NCBI RefSeq assembly: GCF_014651775.1
Contig: NZ_BMXN01000001.1
Span: 248,001-312,000, forward strand
Direction of reading: 5' to 3'
From: Vreelandella hamiltonii
GTDB taxonomy: Bacteria > Pseudomonadota > Gammaproteobacteria > Pseudomonadales > Halomonadaceae
Length of the DNA stretch: 64,000 nt
Shown: positions 10,936 to 21,414 of the stretch, piece after piece
Layout of the letters: the number at the start of each line of letters is the position of its first letter
Position numbering within the stretch: position 1 is the first letter of the stretch
Position numbers and translations under genes: made by a program
The notes under the pieces: generated by a model
Databases searched by the model: none
What the model saw: the letters and a program-made list of their open reading frames with translations, nothing else
Told to the model about the DNA's origin: nothing

Positions 10936-12303
10936 ATGGCCATTAGCGTCTTTGATCTGTTTCGGATAGGCATTGGCCCGTCCAGCTCGCATACCGTGGG
11001 GCCCATGCGCGCGGCGCGGGATTTCGTGATGGCGTTGCCGGAAGCGCCAGTGTCACGGCTGGTGGTGCGGCTGCACGGGTCGTTGGCCGCGACTGGGGTA
11101 GGCCATGGCACCGACAATGCGGTGGTGATGGGCCTGATGGGTGAAATGCCCGAGTCCATCGAGCCCGACAGCATTGCCGGACGCCTGGCGGCGCTGGACG
11201 ACGGGACGCCACTGACGCTGCCCAATGGGCATTCGCTGCCCTTCGACCGTGCGCGAGACATCGAGTGGGACGAGACCTGTCTGGCCTTTCATCCCAATGC
11301 CATGGTGATCACGGCCTACCAGCAAGAGCGAGTGATCGCGACCAACACTTACTACTCGTTGGGCGGCGGCTTCTATGTCGACCAGGCCTGTGCCGATCAG
11401 GGCGGGCTGGATGAGGACAAGACGGCGCTGCCTTATCCGTTCGAATCGGGTAACGAGCTATTGGCACTGTGCCAGGCGAATGATTTGCGTATCAGCCAGC
11501 TGATGCTGGAAAACGAGAAAGCCTGGCGCAGCGAAGACACCATCCGTACCGAACTGCTGAAGATCTGGCACGCCATGCGTGACAGTATCGAGAACGGATT
11601 GAAAGCCACCGGGCGGTTGCCTGGCGGGCTGAACGTGCGCCGTCGCGCCAACGCCCTGCATCAGCAACTGCTTTCGCCGCCCGCCCAGCAGCGCCTGATC
11701 GTCAGCAGTTTCAGCGTGATGGATTGGGTCAACCTGTTTGCGCTGGCCGTCAATGAAGAGAACGCGGCCGGCAAGCGGATGGTCACGGCGCCCACCAATG
11801 GGGCTGCCGGTATCGTTCCGGCGGTGCTGGCCTATTACCTGAAGTTCGAACCCGACGCCTGCGATGCCGACGTGGTCGATTTTCTGTTGGCGGCGGGCGC
11901 CATGGGCATACTGTGCAAGAAGAATGCCTCGATCTCCGGGGCGGAGGTGGGCTGCCAGGGAGAAGTCGGCTCGGCGTGCGCCATGGCGGCGGCCGGGCTG
12001 GCCGAAGTGCTGGGCGGTACGCCGCGGCAGGTAGAAAACGCTGCGGAAATTGGCCTGGAGCATAACCTGGGGCTGACCTGTGACCCGGTGGCGGGGCTGG
12101 TGCAGGTCCCTTGTATCGAGCGCAATGCCATTGCGTCGGTCAAGGCCATCAATGCCGCCCGCATGGCGCTGCATGGTGATGGCGACCACTTCGTCTCGCT
12201 GGATAAAGTGATCAAGACCATGCGCGATACCGGACGCGACATGCAGGACAAATACAAGGAGACCTCCAAGGGAGGGCTCGCGGTCAACGCCATCGAGTGT
12301 TAA
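10936..12303 (+). CDS. sdaA: L-serine ammonia-lyase (iron-sulfur type)
   Basis: Deaminates L-serine to pyruvate and ammonia with a 4Fe-4S cluster. The 455-residue single-chain form begins [22 protein letters not shown], the beta-domain signature, and the alpha domain has the cluster-region stretches [28 protein letters not shown] and [29 protein letters not shown] precedes the ATG. Monocistronic; convergent with a LysR gene 14 nt downstream. Confidence 0.95.
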   Translation: MAISVFDLFRIGIGPSSSHTVGPMRAARDFVMALPEAPVSRLVVRLHGSLAATGVGHGTDNAVVMGLMGEMPESIEPDSIAGRLAALDDGTPLTLPNGHSLPFDRARDIEWDETCLAFHPNAMVITAYQQERVIATNTYYSLGGGFYVDQACADQGGLDEDKTALPYPFESGNELLALCQANDLRISQLMLENEKAWRSEDTIRTELLKIWHAMRDSIENGLKATGRLPGGLNVRRRANALHQQLLSPPAQQRLIVSSFSVMDWVNLFALAVNEENAAGKRMVTAPTNGAAGIVPAVLAYYLKFEPDACDADVVDFLLAAGAMGILCKKNASISGAEVGCQGEVGSACAMAAAGLAEVLGGTPRQVENAAEIGLEHNLGLTCDPVAGLVQVPCIERNAIASVKAINAARMALHGDGDHFVSLDKVIKTMRDTGRDMQDKYKETSKGGLAVNAIEC

Positions 12304-12317
12304 TCCGGCAGCGCGTG

Positions 12318-13205
12318 TCAGGCCTGGGGCAGGCTGCGGCCGATATTGGCCACCAGATAGTCCACCAGTTGACGAATCTTGGGTGACAAGTGGCGGTGGC
12401 GCGGGTAGACCGCCCACACCGCCGTATCGTGGTGCTGGAAGGGTTCCAGCACCGAGATCAGTTCACCACTGGCCAGATGCGGAGCGACGTAGTAATCCGG
12501 CAACTGAGCCAGGCCCAGCCCTTTCAGGGCCGCATCCAGCAGGGCAGGCCCCGAGTTGCCGCTCCAGCATCCCTCCACCTTGACCTCTCGCCGCTGGCCG
12601 TTCACTTCGAACAGCCAGTTGGGGCGCGACCCCAGCAGGCAGCGGTGTTGGCTCAGCTCGCCCAGCGTGTGGGGGCGGGGCGCCTGACGAAAATAGGCCT
12701 GTGAGCCCACCACGTATTCGCGGCGTTCGCACAGCCGCCTAGCAATCAGGCTGGAGTCTTTCAGCACCCCCATGCGAATGGCGATGTCGAAACCCTCTTC
12801 GATCAACTCCACCGGGCGATTGGTGAAGTGCATGTGTACTTCGAGCTGAGGGTGCAGGCGCTGGAAATCATTGACCAGCGGGGCAACGTAGCGTTCGCCG
12901 AAGGTCGTTGCCGAGGTCAGTTTCAGTAGCCCATGGGGTTTGGCCTGCAGCTCGCTGATTGCCTGCTCGGCATCACGCAGCCCATCGAACAAATGGCGGC
13001 AGTGCTCCACGTACAAGGCCCCGGCATCGGTCAGCCGAATCTGCCGTGTGGTGCGATACAGCAGCTGAACGCCCAGCTGATTCTCCAACTGGCTGACCAG
13101 CCGACTGATATGCGAGGTGGACACCTTCAAGTGGCGAGCAGCGGCCGAAAAGGTGCCGAGCCGTACGACTTCCACGAACGCTTCGATACGATCCCAGCGC
13201 TGCAT
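12318..13205 (-). CDS. LysR-family transcriptional regulator, divergent from adhC
   Basis: An N-terminal winged helix-turn-helix (WDRIEAFVEVVRLGTFSAAARHLKVSTSHISRLVSQLE) is followed by a substrate-binding domain of the CrgA-like subgroup (RFXP, LLGSRPNWLFEVNG). The start at 13205 has AGGAG a few nt upstream and gives 295 residues; the open frame runs much further upstream without family similarity. It is divergent from adhC-fghA across a 209-nt gap, so control of formaldehyde detoxification is a reasonable inference. No FrmR-type repressor is adjacent. Confidence 0.88.
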   Translation of the reverse strand: MQRWDRIEAFVEVVRLGTFSAAARHLKVSTSHISRLVSQLENQLGVQLLYRTTRQIRLTDAGALYVEHCRHLFDGLRDAEQAISELQAKPHGLLKLTSATTFGERYVAPLVNDFQRLHPQLEVHMHFTNRPVELIEEGFDIAIRMGVLKDSSLIARRLCERREYVVGSQAYFRQAPRPHTLGELSQHRCLLGSRPNWLFEVNGQRREVKVEGCWSGNSGPALLDAALKGLGLAQLPDYYVAPHLASGELISVLEPFQHHDTAVWAVYPRHRHLSPKIRQLVDYLVANIGRSLPQA

Positions 13206-13279
13206 GGCGCTCCTCATGTCCATCTGGCGGTGAAGGGTGGCAGCGAATGAGCAACGCGACTGTTGCTCAGTGGCAATAA

Positions 13280-14524
<1,245 letters not shown>

Positions 14525-14596
14525 GTATGATGAAAGCAGCCTGAAAGAACGCGGCCGGGGCAACCCGCCGCGTTTCACTGTTTAAGGAGCCTGCCC

Positions 14597-15451
14597 ATGA
14601 GCATGAGTGAAACGTTGGAACTGGTGTCGGCAAACCGCAGTTTTGGCGGTTGGCACAAGCGCTACCGCCACTACTCCCGAGCCCTGGACTGCGACATGGT
14701 CTTTGCGGTGTACCTGCCGCCACAAGCCGAAAACGAGCGGGTGCCCCTTCTGTGGTGGCTGTCGGGGTTGACCTGCAATGACGAAAACTTCATGCAGAAA
14801 GCTGGCGCGCATCGCATTGCGGCAGAGCTGGGCGTGGCGATCGTGTGCCCGGATACCAGCCCGCGCGGCACGGAGTTGCCCGGCGAGCATGAAAGCTACG
14901 ATCTGGGGTCCGGCGCAGGTTTCTACGTGAACGCCACCCAGGCGCCCTGGAAGCCTCACTACCGCATGTACGATTACGTGGTCGAAGAGCTGCCGTCCGT
15001 GGTGCGTCAGCATTTTCCGGTCAATGGCCGCGAGTCGATCAGCGGGCACTCCATGGGAGGGCATGGTGCATTGATTCTGGCGCTGCGTCATCCGGGGCGC
15101 TTCCGTTCGGTATCGGCCTTTGCGCCGATCGTGAACCCGATGAACTGCCCCTGGGGTCAAAAAGCCTTCACCAGCTACCTTGGGGAAGATCAGACCCGCT
15201 GGCGCCAGTACGATGCCTGCGAGCTGGTGGCCAATGGCGCTTCCCGGCAGCGGTTGTTCATCGATCAAGGAGAAGCCGATCAGTTCCTGGAAGAGCAGCT
15301 GATGCCCGAGCGTCTGGAAGCGGTATGCGCCGAGCATGATCACCCGCTAACGCTGCGCCGTCAGCCAGGCTACGATCATAGTTACTTCTTCATCGCCTCG
15401 TTCATCGAGGACCATTTGCGCTATCATGCGGAACACCTCATGAAACGTTAA
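14597..15451 (+). CDS. fghA: S-formylglutathione hydrolase
   Basis: Hydrolyses S-formylglutathione to formate and glutathione, completing formaldehyde detoxification. An alpha/beta-hydrolase of 284 residues, with nucleophile elbow SGHSMGGHGAL, acid in FIDQGEADQFL and histidine in PGYDHSYFF; the early stretch WWLSGLTCNDENFMQKAG is typical of esterase D. TAAGGAG sits 7 nt before the ATG. Co-directional with adhC and probably co-transcribed. Confidence 0.95.
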   Translation: MSMSETLELVSANRSFGGWHKRYRHYSRALDCDMVFAVYLPPQAENERVPLLWWLSGLTCNDENFMQKAGAHRIAAELGVAIVCPDTSPRGTELPGEHESYDLGSGAGFYVNATQAPWKPHYRMYDYVVEELPSVVRQHFPVNGRESISGHSMGGHGALILALRHPGRFRSVSAFAPIVNPMNCPWGQKAFTSYLGEDQTRWRQYDACELVANGASRQRLFIDQGEADQFLEEQLMPERLEAVCAEHDHPLTLRRQPGYDHSYFFIASFIEDHLRYHAEHLMKR

Positions 15452-15463
15452 GGGTACCGAGAC

Positions 15464-16180
15464 ATGGTCAATCGCGCGCTGCGCCGAGTTCTTCGTCTGC
15501 TTTGGCGTCTTGTTTGGCGTGGCGCGCTGGCCTTTGTGCTGCTCTCGGTGGCCTTGGTGTGGCTGTTTCGCTTCGTGCCGCCGCCGGGTTCCATGGTGAT
15601 GGTGGAGCGCAAGGTACAAAGCTGGGTCCATCGCGAACCCATCACCATCCAGCGCCAGTGGCGTAGCTGGGACAATCTCTCGAATAACGCCAAGCTGGCG
15701 GTGATTGCCGCCGAGGACCAACGCTTCCCGATTCATCGTGGTTTCGATGTGGTGGAGCTGCGTCGTGCCTGGGAGGCCAGCCGCGATGGCTCGAGGCTGC
15801 GGGGGGCCAGTACGCTCAGCCAGCAAACGGCCAAGAACGTTTTCCTATGGAGTGGGCGCAGCTGGCTGCGCAAAGGGCTGGAAGCCTGGTTCACCCTGCT
15901 GATCGAAACCTTCTGGAGCAAGCAGCGGATTCTGGAGGTGTACCTGAACGTGGCCGAGTGGGATACCGGGGTGTTTGGGCTGGAAGCTGCCGCCGACCAC
16001 TACTTTGGTGCTTCCGGAAGTGCCTTGACCGAGCGCCAGGCCAGTTTGCTGGCGGCCATCCTGCCTAGCCCGCGCACTCGCAGCGCATCGCGACCCGACG
16101 CCCAGGTCGAGCGCCGCGGCCAGTGGATCCGCCAACAGATGCGTAATCTGGGCGGCACGGCTTACCTCGAACGGCTTTGA
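15464..16180 (+). CDS. mtgA: Monofunctional biosynthetic peptidoglycan transglycosylase
   Basis: Polymerises lipid II into glycan strands (glycosyltransferase family 51 without a transpeptidase domain). The 238 residues have an N-terminal membrane anchor (LAFVLLSVALVWLFRFV), the catalytic glutamate in AAEDQRFPIHRGFD, the second motif GASTLSQQTAKNVFLW, and EVYLNVAEWDTGVFGLEAAA. It starts 12 nt after fghA, so it may be read from the same transcript, though no functional link is evident. Confidence 0.95.
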   Translation: MVNRALRRVLRLLWRLVWRGALAFVLLSVALVWLFRFVPPPGSMVMVERKVQSWVHREPITIQRQWRSWDNLSNNAKLAVIAAEDQRFPIHRGFDVVELRRAWEASRDGSRLRGASTLSQQTAKNVFLWSGRSWLRKGLEAWFTLLIETFWSKQRILEVYLNVAEWDTGVFGLEAAADHYFGASGSALTERQASLLAAILPSPRTRSASRPDAQVERRGQWIRQQMRNLGGTAYLERL

Positions 16181-16187
16181 ACCTTCT

Positions 16188-16955
16188 TCAATCGTATTGC
16201 TCGTCAGTCACGCTGGCCAGTACGCCTACCTGTGGCCTGGCGAAGTAATACCCCTGCTGTACCGAAATGCCCAAGGCCAGCAGGCAGCGTGACTCCGCCC
16301 GTGTCTCGACCCCTTCGGCCACCAGTTGGGTGCCCAGGGTACGCGCCAGGGCGACCAGGCTTTTGAGAATGGCCTGCCGCCGTGGATTGCCGTCGCAGCC
16401 CATGACCAGCTCTCGGTCTACCTTCAGCGTATCCGGTCGCAAATCGGTCAACAGGTCCAGGTTGGCGTAGCCGTTGCCAAAATCATCCAGCGACGTGGTG
16501 AACCCCATGCGGCGATAGCTATCGATGATGTTGCGCAGGTGTGTTCGGTCGACCACCCGTTCGGTTTCGGTGATTTCGAAGTTCAGCCGTTCGGTGGGCC
16601 AGCCCACCCGGCGTGATGTTTCCAGGGTAGATTGAATACAGGCTTCGGGTTCGTAGACGGCATTGGGAAGAAAGTTGATCGAGAGACGCGCCTCCATCCC
16701 CAGCTCACTGGCCAACTCGATGGCTTTGACCCGACATGCCTGGTCAAAGCGATACAACAGGTCGTCGGTCACCTGCTCCAGAATGGAAAAGGCGGACTCA
16801 CCGTTGATGCCTCGTACCAGCGCTTCGTAATAGATCACTTCACGACGTGCTACGTCCACGATGGGCTGAAAGGCCATGGTAAACGCGAAAGGTACCGGTG
16901 TGTCGCAGCGGTTGCAGACGCCGTTTACCCTGGCGCAATGAGGTTGTGCTGTCAT
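16188..16955 (-). CDS. Stand-alone EAL-domain c-di-GMP phosphodiesterase
   Basis: Predicted to hydrolyse cyclic di-GMP. The catalytic signature is complete: EALVRG, NFEITETE, DDFGNGYAN, KVDRELV, EGVET and QGYYFARP. There is no GGDEF domain and no membrane segment. The 255-residue chain has a short N-terminal extension with three cysteines (C7, C14, C17: CARVNGVCNRC) that could bind metal or sense redox state. It faces mtgA tail to tail. Confidence 0.92.
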   Translation of the reverse strand: MTAQPHCARVNGVCNRCDTPVPFAFTMAFQPIVDVARREVIYYEALVRGINGESAFSILEQVTDDLLYRFDQACRVKAIELASELGMEARLSINFLPNAVYEPEACIQSTLETSRRVGWPTERLNFEITETERVVDRTHLRNIIDSYRRMGFTTSLDDFGNGYANLDLLTDLRPDTLKVDRELVMGCDGNPRRQAILKSLVALARTLGTQLVAEGVETRAESRCLLALGISVQQGYYFARPQVGVLASVTDEQYD

Positions 16956-16992
16956 GTTCTTCCAAGCCCTGGAACGATCAAAATTATTAGGG

Positions 16993-17916
16993 TTATTTGC
17001 TGGCGGATTTGACGACCATCACCACCCCTGCGATGGCAATGACCATGCCGATGAGCCCCATCAGTGGCAGCCGCTCATCAAATAACCACCACGCCTGCAG
17101 CGCGGTCACGGGAGGCACCAGATAAAAGAGGCTTGCCACGCGGGAAGCCTCCCCCTTTTTTATCAAGGCCATCAATAACAGGATAGCGGCAATTGACAGA
17201 ATCAGCACGAGCCAGCCCAGCGTCAGCAGGAAGGTCGTGCTCCACGCTACGGAGCGGGTCTCGAACAACAGCGCGCCCAGGCCCAGCAGGGTGCCCGCAG
17301 CCAGGTACTGAATCACTGCACCCGACAGCAGCGGCATGCTGGTGCAGTAGCGTTTCTGGTACAGCGTGCCCAGTGAAATACCCAGCAATGCGGCGAGTAC
17401 ACTGACCAGTGCCCCCATCCCAAAACCGCTGAACAGCGAACTGCCAAACTCCAGCTTGCTGCCCAGCACCAGGCAGATGCCTACCAGCCCCAGTGCCAGG
17501 CCCAGCCATTGTCGCGCGCCCAGGCGTTCGCCCAGCAGTGGGCCTGCACAGGCGGCGGTCAACAATGGCTGCAAGCCGACCAGCAAGGCCGCCAGACCCG
17601 CTGGCATTCCCAGGTAAATGCCATAGAATACGCCGCCAAGATAGGTGGCATGCACGAGCAGGCCCGATATCCCGATATGCATCCATAGCCTTGGTGAACT
17701 CGGCCATGGAATGCGCATCAGCAAGGTCAGCGGTACGAGCAGCAGCAGCGTCAACACGAAGCGGATAAACAAAAACGTGAAGGGTTCGGCGTAGGGCAGG
17801 CCAAACTTGGCACCAATGAACCCCGTGCTCCATAACAGCACGAAGAGCCCAGGCATGGCGGCCAGCGCGAGCGAATGGCCGTGCATGTTTTGCAAGGCCT
17901 TGAAATGGCTAGACAT
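16993..17916 (-). CDS. EamA/DMT-family transporter
   Basis: Drug/metabolite transporter superfamily member with about ten hydrophobic helices in two EamA repeats (for example LFVLLWSTGFIGAKFGLPYAEPFTFLFIRFV near the N-terminus). I chose the ATG at 17916, giving 307 residues, because AGGAG lies 4 nt upstream; the frame stays open for 44 more codons of cysteine- and histidine-rich, non-family sequence. Likely an exporter of metabolites or amino acids; the substrate is unknown. Confidence 0.88.
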   Translation of the reverse strand: MSSHFKALQNMHGHSLALAAMPGLFVLLWSTGFIGAKFGLPYAEPFTFLFIRFVLTLLLLVPLTLLMRIPWPSSPRLWMHIGISGLLVHATYLGGVFYGIYLGMPAGLAALLVGLQPLLTAACAGPLLGERLGARQWLGLALGLVGICLVLGSKLEFGSSLFSGFGMGALVSVLAALLGISLGTLYQKRYCTSMPLLSGAVIQYLAAGTLLGLGALLFETRSVAWSTTFLLTLGWLVLILSIAAILLLMALIKKGEASRVASLFYLVPPVTALQAWWLFDERLPLMGLIGMVIAIAGVVMVVKSASK

Positions 17917-18062
17917 AAAGCTCCTATTGCCAGCGTGTTGTTTATCTGTTGTTGTTACGTTCTGTTCTTCTTGTAACGTGTTTTTACATAAAAGATTGAA
18001 CCTGTGCCTGAACCACGCGTCACACTGTGCACATTCATAACGCGCCAATGAGGTTTCTTACC

Positions 18063-18452
18063 ATGCAACGTATGACTGCTTTGTTCTCTGCTGCTCTCCT
18101 TGCCACTGGCCTGATGGCGGGCACTGCCCACGCCCAGCAAGCCCAGGACCCGGCACAAGATCCGATGGCGACCCAGCAGGCGCCTGCACAGGATTTTTCT
18201 GATCAGCAGCTACAGCAGTTCGCCGATGCTTCTCAAGAAATCGCCGTGATCTCTCAGGAGTACACACAGCGTCTGCAGGAAGCAGAAGACGAAGCTGCCC
18301 AACAGGAAGTTCGCGCTGAAGCCAATGACCGCATGATCGAAGTGGTCGAAGACAGCGGTCTGGACGTCGACACGTTCAATGCTATCGGTCAATCCATCCA
18401 GCAGGATCCGGAAATGATGCAGCGTGTACAGGAAATGGCTAGCCAGTCATAA
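18063..18452 (+). CDS. DUF4168-like secreted protein
   Basis: A 129-residue exported protein. The N-terminus MQRMTALFSAALLATGLMAGTAHA is a signal peptide with an AxA cleavage site. The mature part is rich in Gln, Asp and Glu and predicted helical, with the DUF4168-type pattern FSDQQLQQFADASQEI...YTQRLQ...FNAIGQSIQQDPEMMQRV. GAGG precedes the ATG at 18063. Function unknown; periplasmic location inferred. A terminator follows, so it is probably monocistronic. Confidence 0.85.
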   Translation: MQRMTALFSAALLATGLMAGTAHAQQAQDPAQDPMATQQAPAQDFSDQQLQQFADASQEIAVISQEYTQRLQEAEDEAAQQEVRAEANDRMIEVVEDSGLDVDTFNAIGQSIQQDPEMMQRVQEMASQS

Positions 18453-18551
18453 GCCTGTTGCCACCGCCTCTGGCGGTGGTGAACCATCGAGACCTGCAGG
18501 ATAGTGCCAGATTTTCCTTAACGTGCGAAGTACCTGCCTGTTCTGTGGTCC

Positions 18552-18585
18552 AAAAGCCCAGCGCCAACGTGCTGGGCTTTTTTTT
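18552..18585 (+). terminator. Rho-independent terminator after the DUF4168 gene
   Basis: AAAAGCCCAGC ... GCTGGGCTTTT stem with an 8-nt loop and eight T's. Confidence 0.9.
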
Positions 18586-18681
18586 GCGTGGTTCACCCAG
18601 GCTGAAAGGTTGTCCTCTACCGACGCACACGCCACACTAAATGGCTGATCATTAACCCTTTGAGCCTCTGCAGGAGAGCGT

Positions 18682-20592
18682 ATGGACGTGGAGCTTCTGG
18701 AAATCCGCCAGCACATGGGACAGTTCCCGCCATTCGATGGGCTGTCCGATGAGCTACTGGACGCCATTGCCGCCCGGGTGGAGGTGAGTTACTTCAAGAC
18801 GGGTAGCGACATTCTCGAGCTGGACGCCACCCTCGATGAGCTGTGCTATATCCGCAGTGGGGCAGTAGAAGTGTATCGGCGGCAGGGCGAACTCTACAAT
18901 CGCCTGGCAGAAGGAGACATCTTCGGTCATTTCAGCCTGCTGCGTAACCACAAGGTGCGTTTTCCTGCCAAGGCCATCGAAGATACGTTGATCTATTTCA
19001 TACCCAACGACGTTTTCCAGCGGCTCTGTGAGGAAGACGATGAGTTTGCCGACTTCGTGGAGCTGGAGCGGCCTCGGTTGGAGACCGCTGCCGAGCAGCA
19101 GAAAAAGTCCAACGACATGATGGTCACGCGCATACGCAAGCTGGTGACACGTTATCCGGTGATGGTGGAGTCCACCACCAGCGTTCAGCAGGCGGCACAG
19201 CAGATCAGCGCTGCCCAGGCATCGGCCGTACTGGTGATCGATGAGGGGAGCAATCATCCTCGCTACAGCTTTCAGGACAGCGAAGGCAAGACCTGGCAGA
19301 TGTGCGGCATTCTCACCGACAGCGATTTCCGCACGCGGGTAGTGGCCGAAGGGCTGGCGCCCTCCACGCCCGTGGGCGATGTGGTATCAGAGCGGCTGAT
19401 TACCGTCCAGTCGGATGCCACGGTCTACGAGGCCATGCTGGTGATGCTGCGCAGTAACGTGCATCACTTGCCGGTGCTGTATCGCCAGCGCCCGGTAGGT
19501 GTGGTGCATCTTTCCGATATCATTCGCTACGAGACCCATAGCGGGCTTTATCTGGTCAGCAATATTTTCAACCAGTCCAGCGCCCAAGGGTTGGCCAAGC
19601 TGTTGCCCGACGTTCGCGCTGCCTTTGCACGGATGGTGCAGGAGGGGGCCAATTCACAGATGGTGGGCAGCGCGCTATCGACCATCGGGCGCAGTTTTAC
19701 CCGCCGTTTGCTGGAGTTGGCCGAAGAGTCGCTGGGGCCACCCCCGGTGCCTTACTGCTTCATGGTCAATGGGTCCATGGCGCGTAACGAGCAGAGCATC
19801 GTGACGGACCAGGACAATGCGCTGATCTTGTCCGATGATTTCGACCCGGACGAGCACGACGCGTATTTCCAGGCGCTGGCAGCCTTTGTCAGCGATGGAT
19901 TGGCCGCCTGTGGCTACACCTATTGCAAAGGCGATGTCATGGCCACCAACCGCCAGTGGCGCCAGCCGCTGAGCGTGTGGAAACGCTACTTCCAGGACTG
20001 GATGGCCAACCCAACTCCGGAGAGGTTGCTGCACAGCTCGATCTTTTTCGACCTGGACAGTATCTATGGCGAAGAACACTACGTGGAAGCGCTTCAGGAC
20101 CTGATCGCCCAGACGGCACCCCAGTCGCCGCTGTTTCTGGCCGCCATGGCGCGTAATGCCTTGAACCGTACGCCCCCGCTGGGCTTTTTCCGCACGTTCG
20201 TGATGGAAAAGGATGGCAAGCACAACAACTCCATCAACCTCAAGCGGCGTGGTACGGCGCCCATGGTAGACCTGATTCGTGTGCATGCGCTGGCCTGTGG
20301 CTCCAAAGCGCAGAACTCCTTTCAGCGGCTGAACGACATCAGCCAGACCCAGCTGTTGGCCACCGGGGTCAGCGACAAGCTGAGCTATGCCCTGGAGTTC
20401 CTGTGCATGTCGCGTATTCGCCATCAGGTCATCGACCTGCAGGAAGAGCGCGAGCCGGATAACAACATCGAACCCGAAAACGTCGAAGACAGCGAGCGGC
20501 ACACGCTCAAGGATGCGTTTCAGGTGTTGAGCCATGCGCAGAAATTCCTGAAATTCCGCTACCCGATTCCCACGCAACGGCAGGGGCGTTGA
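18682..20592 (+). CDS. cNMP-binding / CBS / DUF294 nucleotidyltransferase-like protein
   Basis: A 636-residue predicted signalling protein. In order: a cyclic-nucleotide-binding-type domain (about residues 10-130, FKTGSDILELDATLDELCYIRSGAVEVY), a pair of CBS domains (about 150-280), and a GlnD/GlnE-like nucleotidyltransferase domain of the DUF294 family (NGSMARNEQSIVTDQDNALI, about 365-400) with its helical C-terminal partner. CBS domains usually bind adenosine nucleotides. It is followed 1 nt later by a DEDDh exonuclease, a pairing often found near acetate-uptake genes. The target of the transferase domain is unknown. Confidence 0.9.
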   Translation: MDVELLEIRQHMGQFPPFDGLSDELLDAIAARVEVSYFKTGSDILELDATLDELCYIRSGAVEVYRRQGELYNRLAEGDIFGHFSLLRNHKVRFPAKAIEDTLIYFIPNDVFQRLCEEDDEFADFVELERPRLETAAEQQKKSNDMMVTRIRKLVTRYPVMVESTTSVQQAAQQISAAQASAVLVIDEGSNHPRYSFQDSEGKTWQMCGILTDSDFRTRVVAEGLAPSTPVGDVVSERLITVQSDATVYEAMLVMLRSNVHHLPVLYRQRPVGVVHLSDIIRYETHSGLYLVSNIFNQSSAQGLAKLLPDVRAAFARMVQEGANSQMVGSALSTIGRSFTRRLLELAEESLGPPPVPYCFMVNGSMARNEQSIVTDQDNALILSDDFDPDEHDAYFQALAAFVSDGLAACGYTYCKGDVMATNRQWRQPLSVWKRYFQDWMANPTPERLLHSSIFFDLDSIYGEEHYVEALQDLIAQTAPQSPLFLAAMARNALNRTPPLGFFRTFVMEKDGKHNNSINLKRRGTAPMVDLIRVHALACGSKAQNSFQRLNDISQTQLLATGVSDKLSYALEFLCMSRIRHQVIDLQEEREPDNNIEPENVEDSERHTLKDAFQVLSHAQKFLKFRYPIPTQRQGR

Positions 20593-20593
20593 T

Positions 20594-21319
20594 ATGCACG
20601 GTATTCGCCCACGTCAGAAAGTGACCCAGGCCGACTGGGCTGGCTACATGGCTGTTCGCGCCCAGCGCGCTGATAATGAGGCGTTGCAGCGTTTCTTCAG
20701 CACGCCCTTGCCAGACCCCGACACCCCTCTGGGCGAGGTGCCCATGGTGGCGCTGGACCTGGAAACCACCGGGCTGGACGAGCGTCGCCACGGTATCGTC
20801 AGCGTGGGGGCCGTGCCCTTTACGCTGGGCCGGATACCGCTTGCCCAGCGACGTTACTGGGTGGTGAAGCCTGCGCGGCCGCTGGACGAAGCCTCCATCG
20901 CCTACCACCATATCACCCACTCGGAGGTGGCTGACGCCCCTGATCTGGACGAGGTGCTGGATGAGCTGCTGGAGGTGCTGGCGGGCCGAGTGGTGGTGGT
21001 CCATTTTCGCAACATCGAGCGCCCTTTTCTGGATGCCGCCGTGAAGGAGCGGCGCGGCGAGGGCGTGCTGTTTCCCATGATCGACACGATGTCGCTGGAA
21101 GCCAGACTGCATCGGCAGACCCTGTGGGCGCGCTTTCGCCGCTGGCTGGGCAGGCCGCCAGTCTCGATTCGGCTCAATGCCAGCCGTGAACGCTATGGCT
21201 TGCCGCCCTACCAGGGGCACCACGCCCTGGTGGATGCGCTGGCCACCGCCGAGCTGCTGCAGGCGCAAATCGCCAACCGCTACTCACCGGATACGCCGCT
21301 CAAGGCGCTGTGGTGCTGA
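20594..21319 (+). CDS. DEDDh-type 3'-5' exonuclease
   Basis: A 241-residue DnaQ-like exonuclease. The metal ligands are visible as LDLETTGLD (Exo I), the VHFRNIERPFLDAA region (Exo II) and HHALVDALATAEL (Exo III, HxxxxD). Unlike a replicative epsilon subunit it has an N-terminal extension of about 50 residues and is fused in operon to the DUF294 gene. Its substrate is not deducible. A perfect palindromic terminator follows. Confidence 0.9.
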   Translation: MHGIRPRQKVTQADWAGYMAVRAQRADNEALQRFFSTPLPDPDTPLGEVPMVALDLETTGLDERRHGIVSVGAVPFTLGRIPLAQRRYWVVKPARPLDEASIAYHHITHSEVADAPDLDEVLDELLEVLAGRVVVVHFRNIERPFLDAAVKERRGEGVLFPMIDTMSLEARLHRQTLWARFRRWLGRPPVSIRLNASRERYGLPPYQGHHALVDALATAELLQAQIANRYSPDTPLKALWC

Positions 21320-21344
21320 CGGACTAGAGTGGGGGTAGTGGCAA

Positions 21345-21382
21345 ACACAAAACGGGCAGCCCATGGGCTGCCCGTTTTGTGT
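21345..21382. terminator. Bidirectional terminator
   Basis: A 38-nt perfect palindrome centred on CATG (stem ending AAAACGGGCAGCCC / GGGCTGCCCGTTTT), with T runs on both strands, between the convergent exonuclease and BCCT genes. Confidence 0.93.
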
Positions 21383-21414
21383 AAGGCCAGCAAGAAACGC
21401 TGGCCAAGGAGGGG

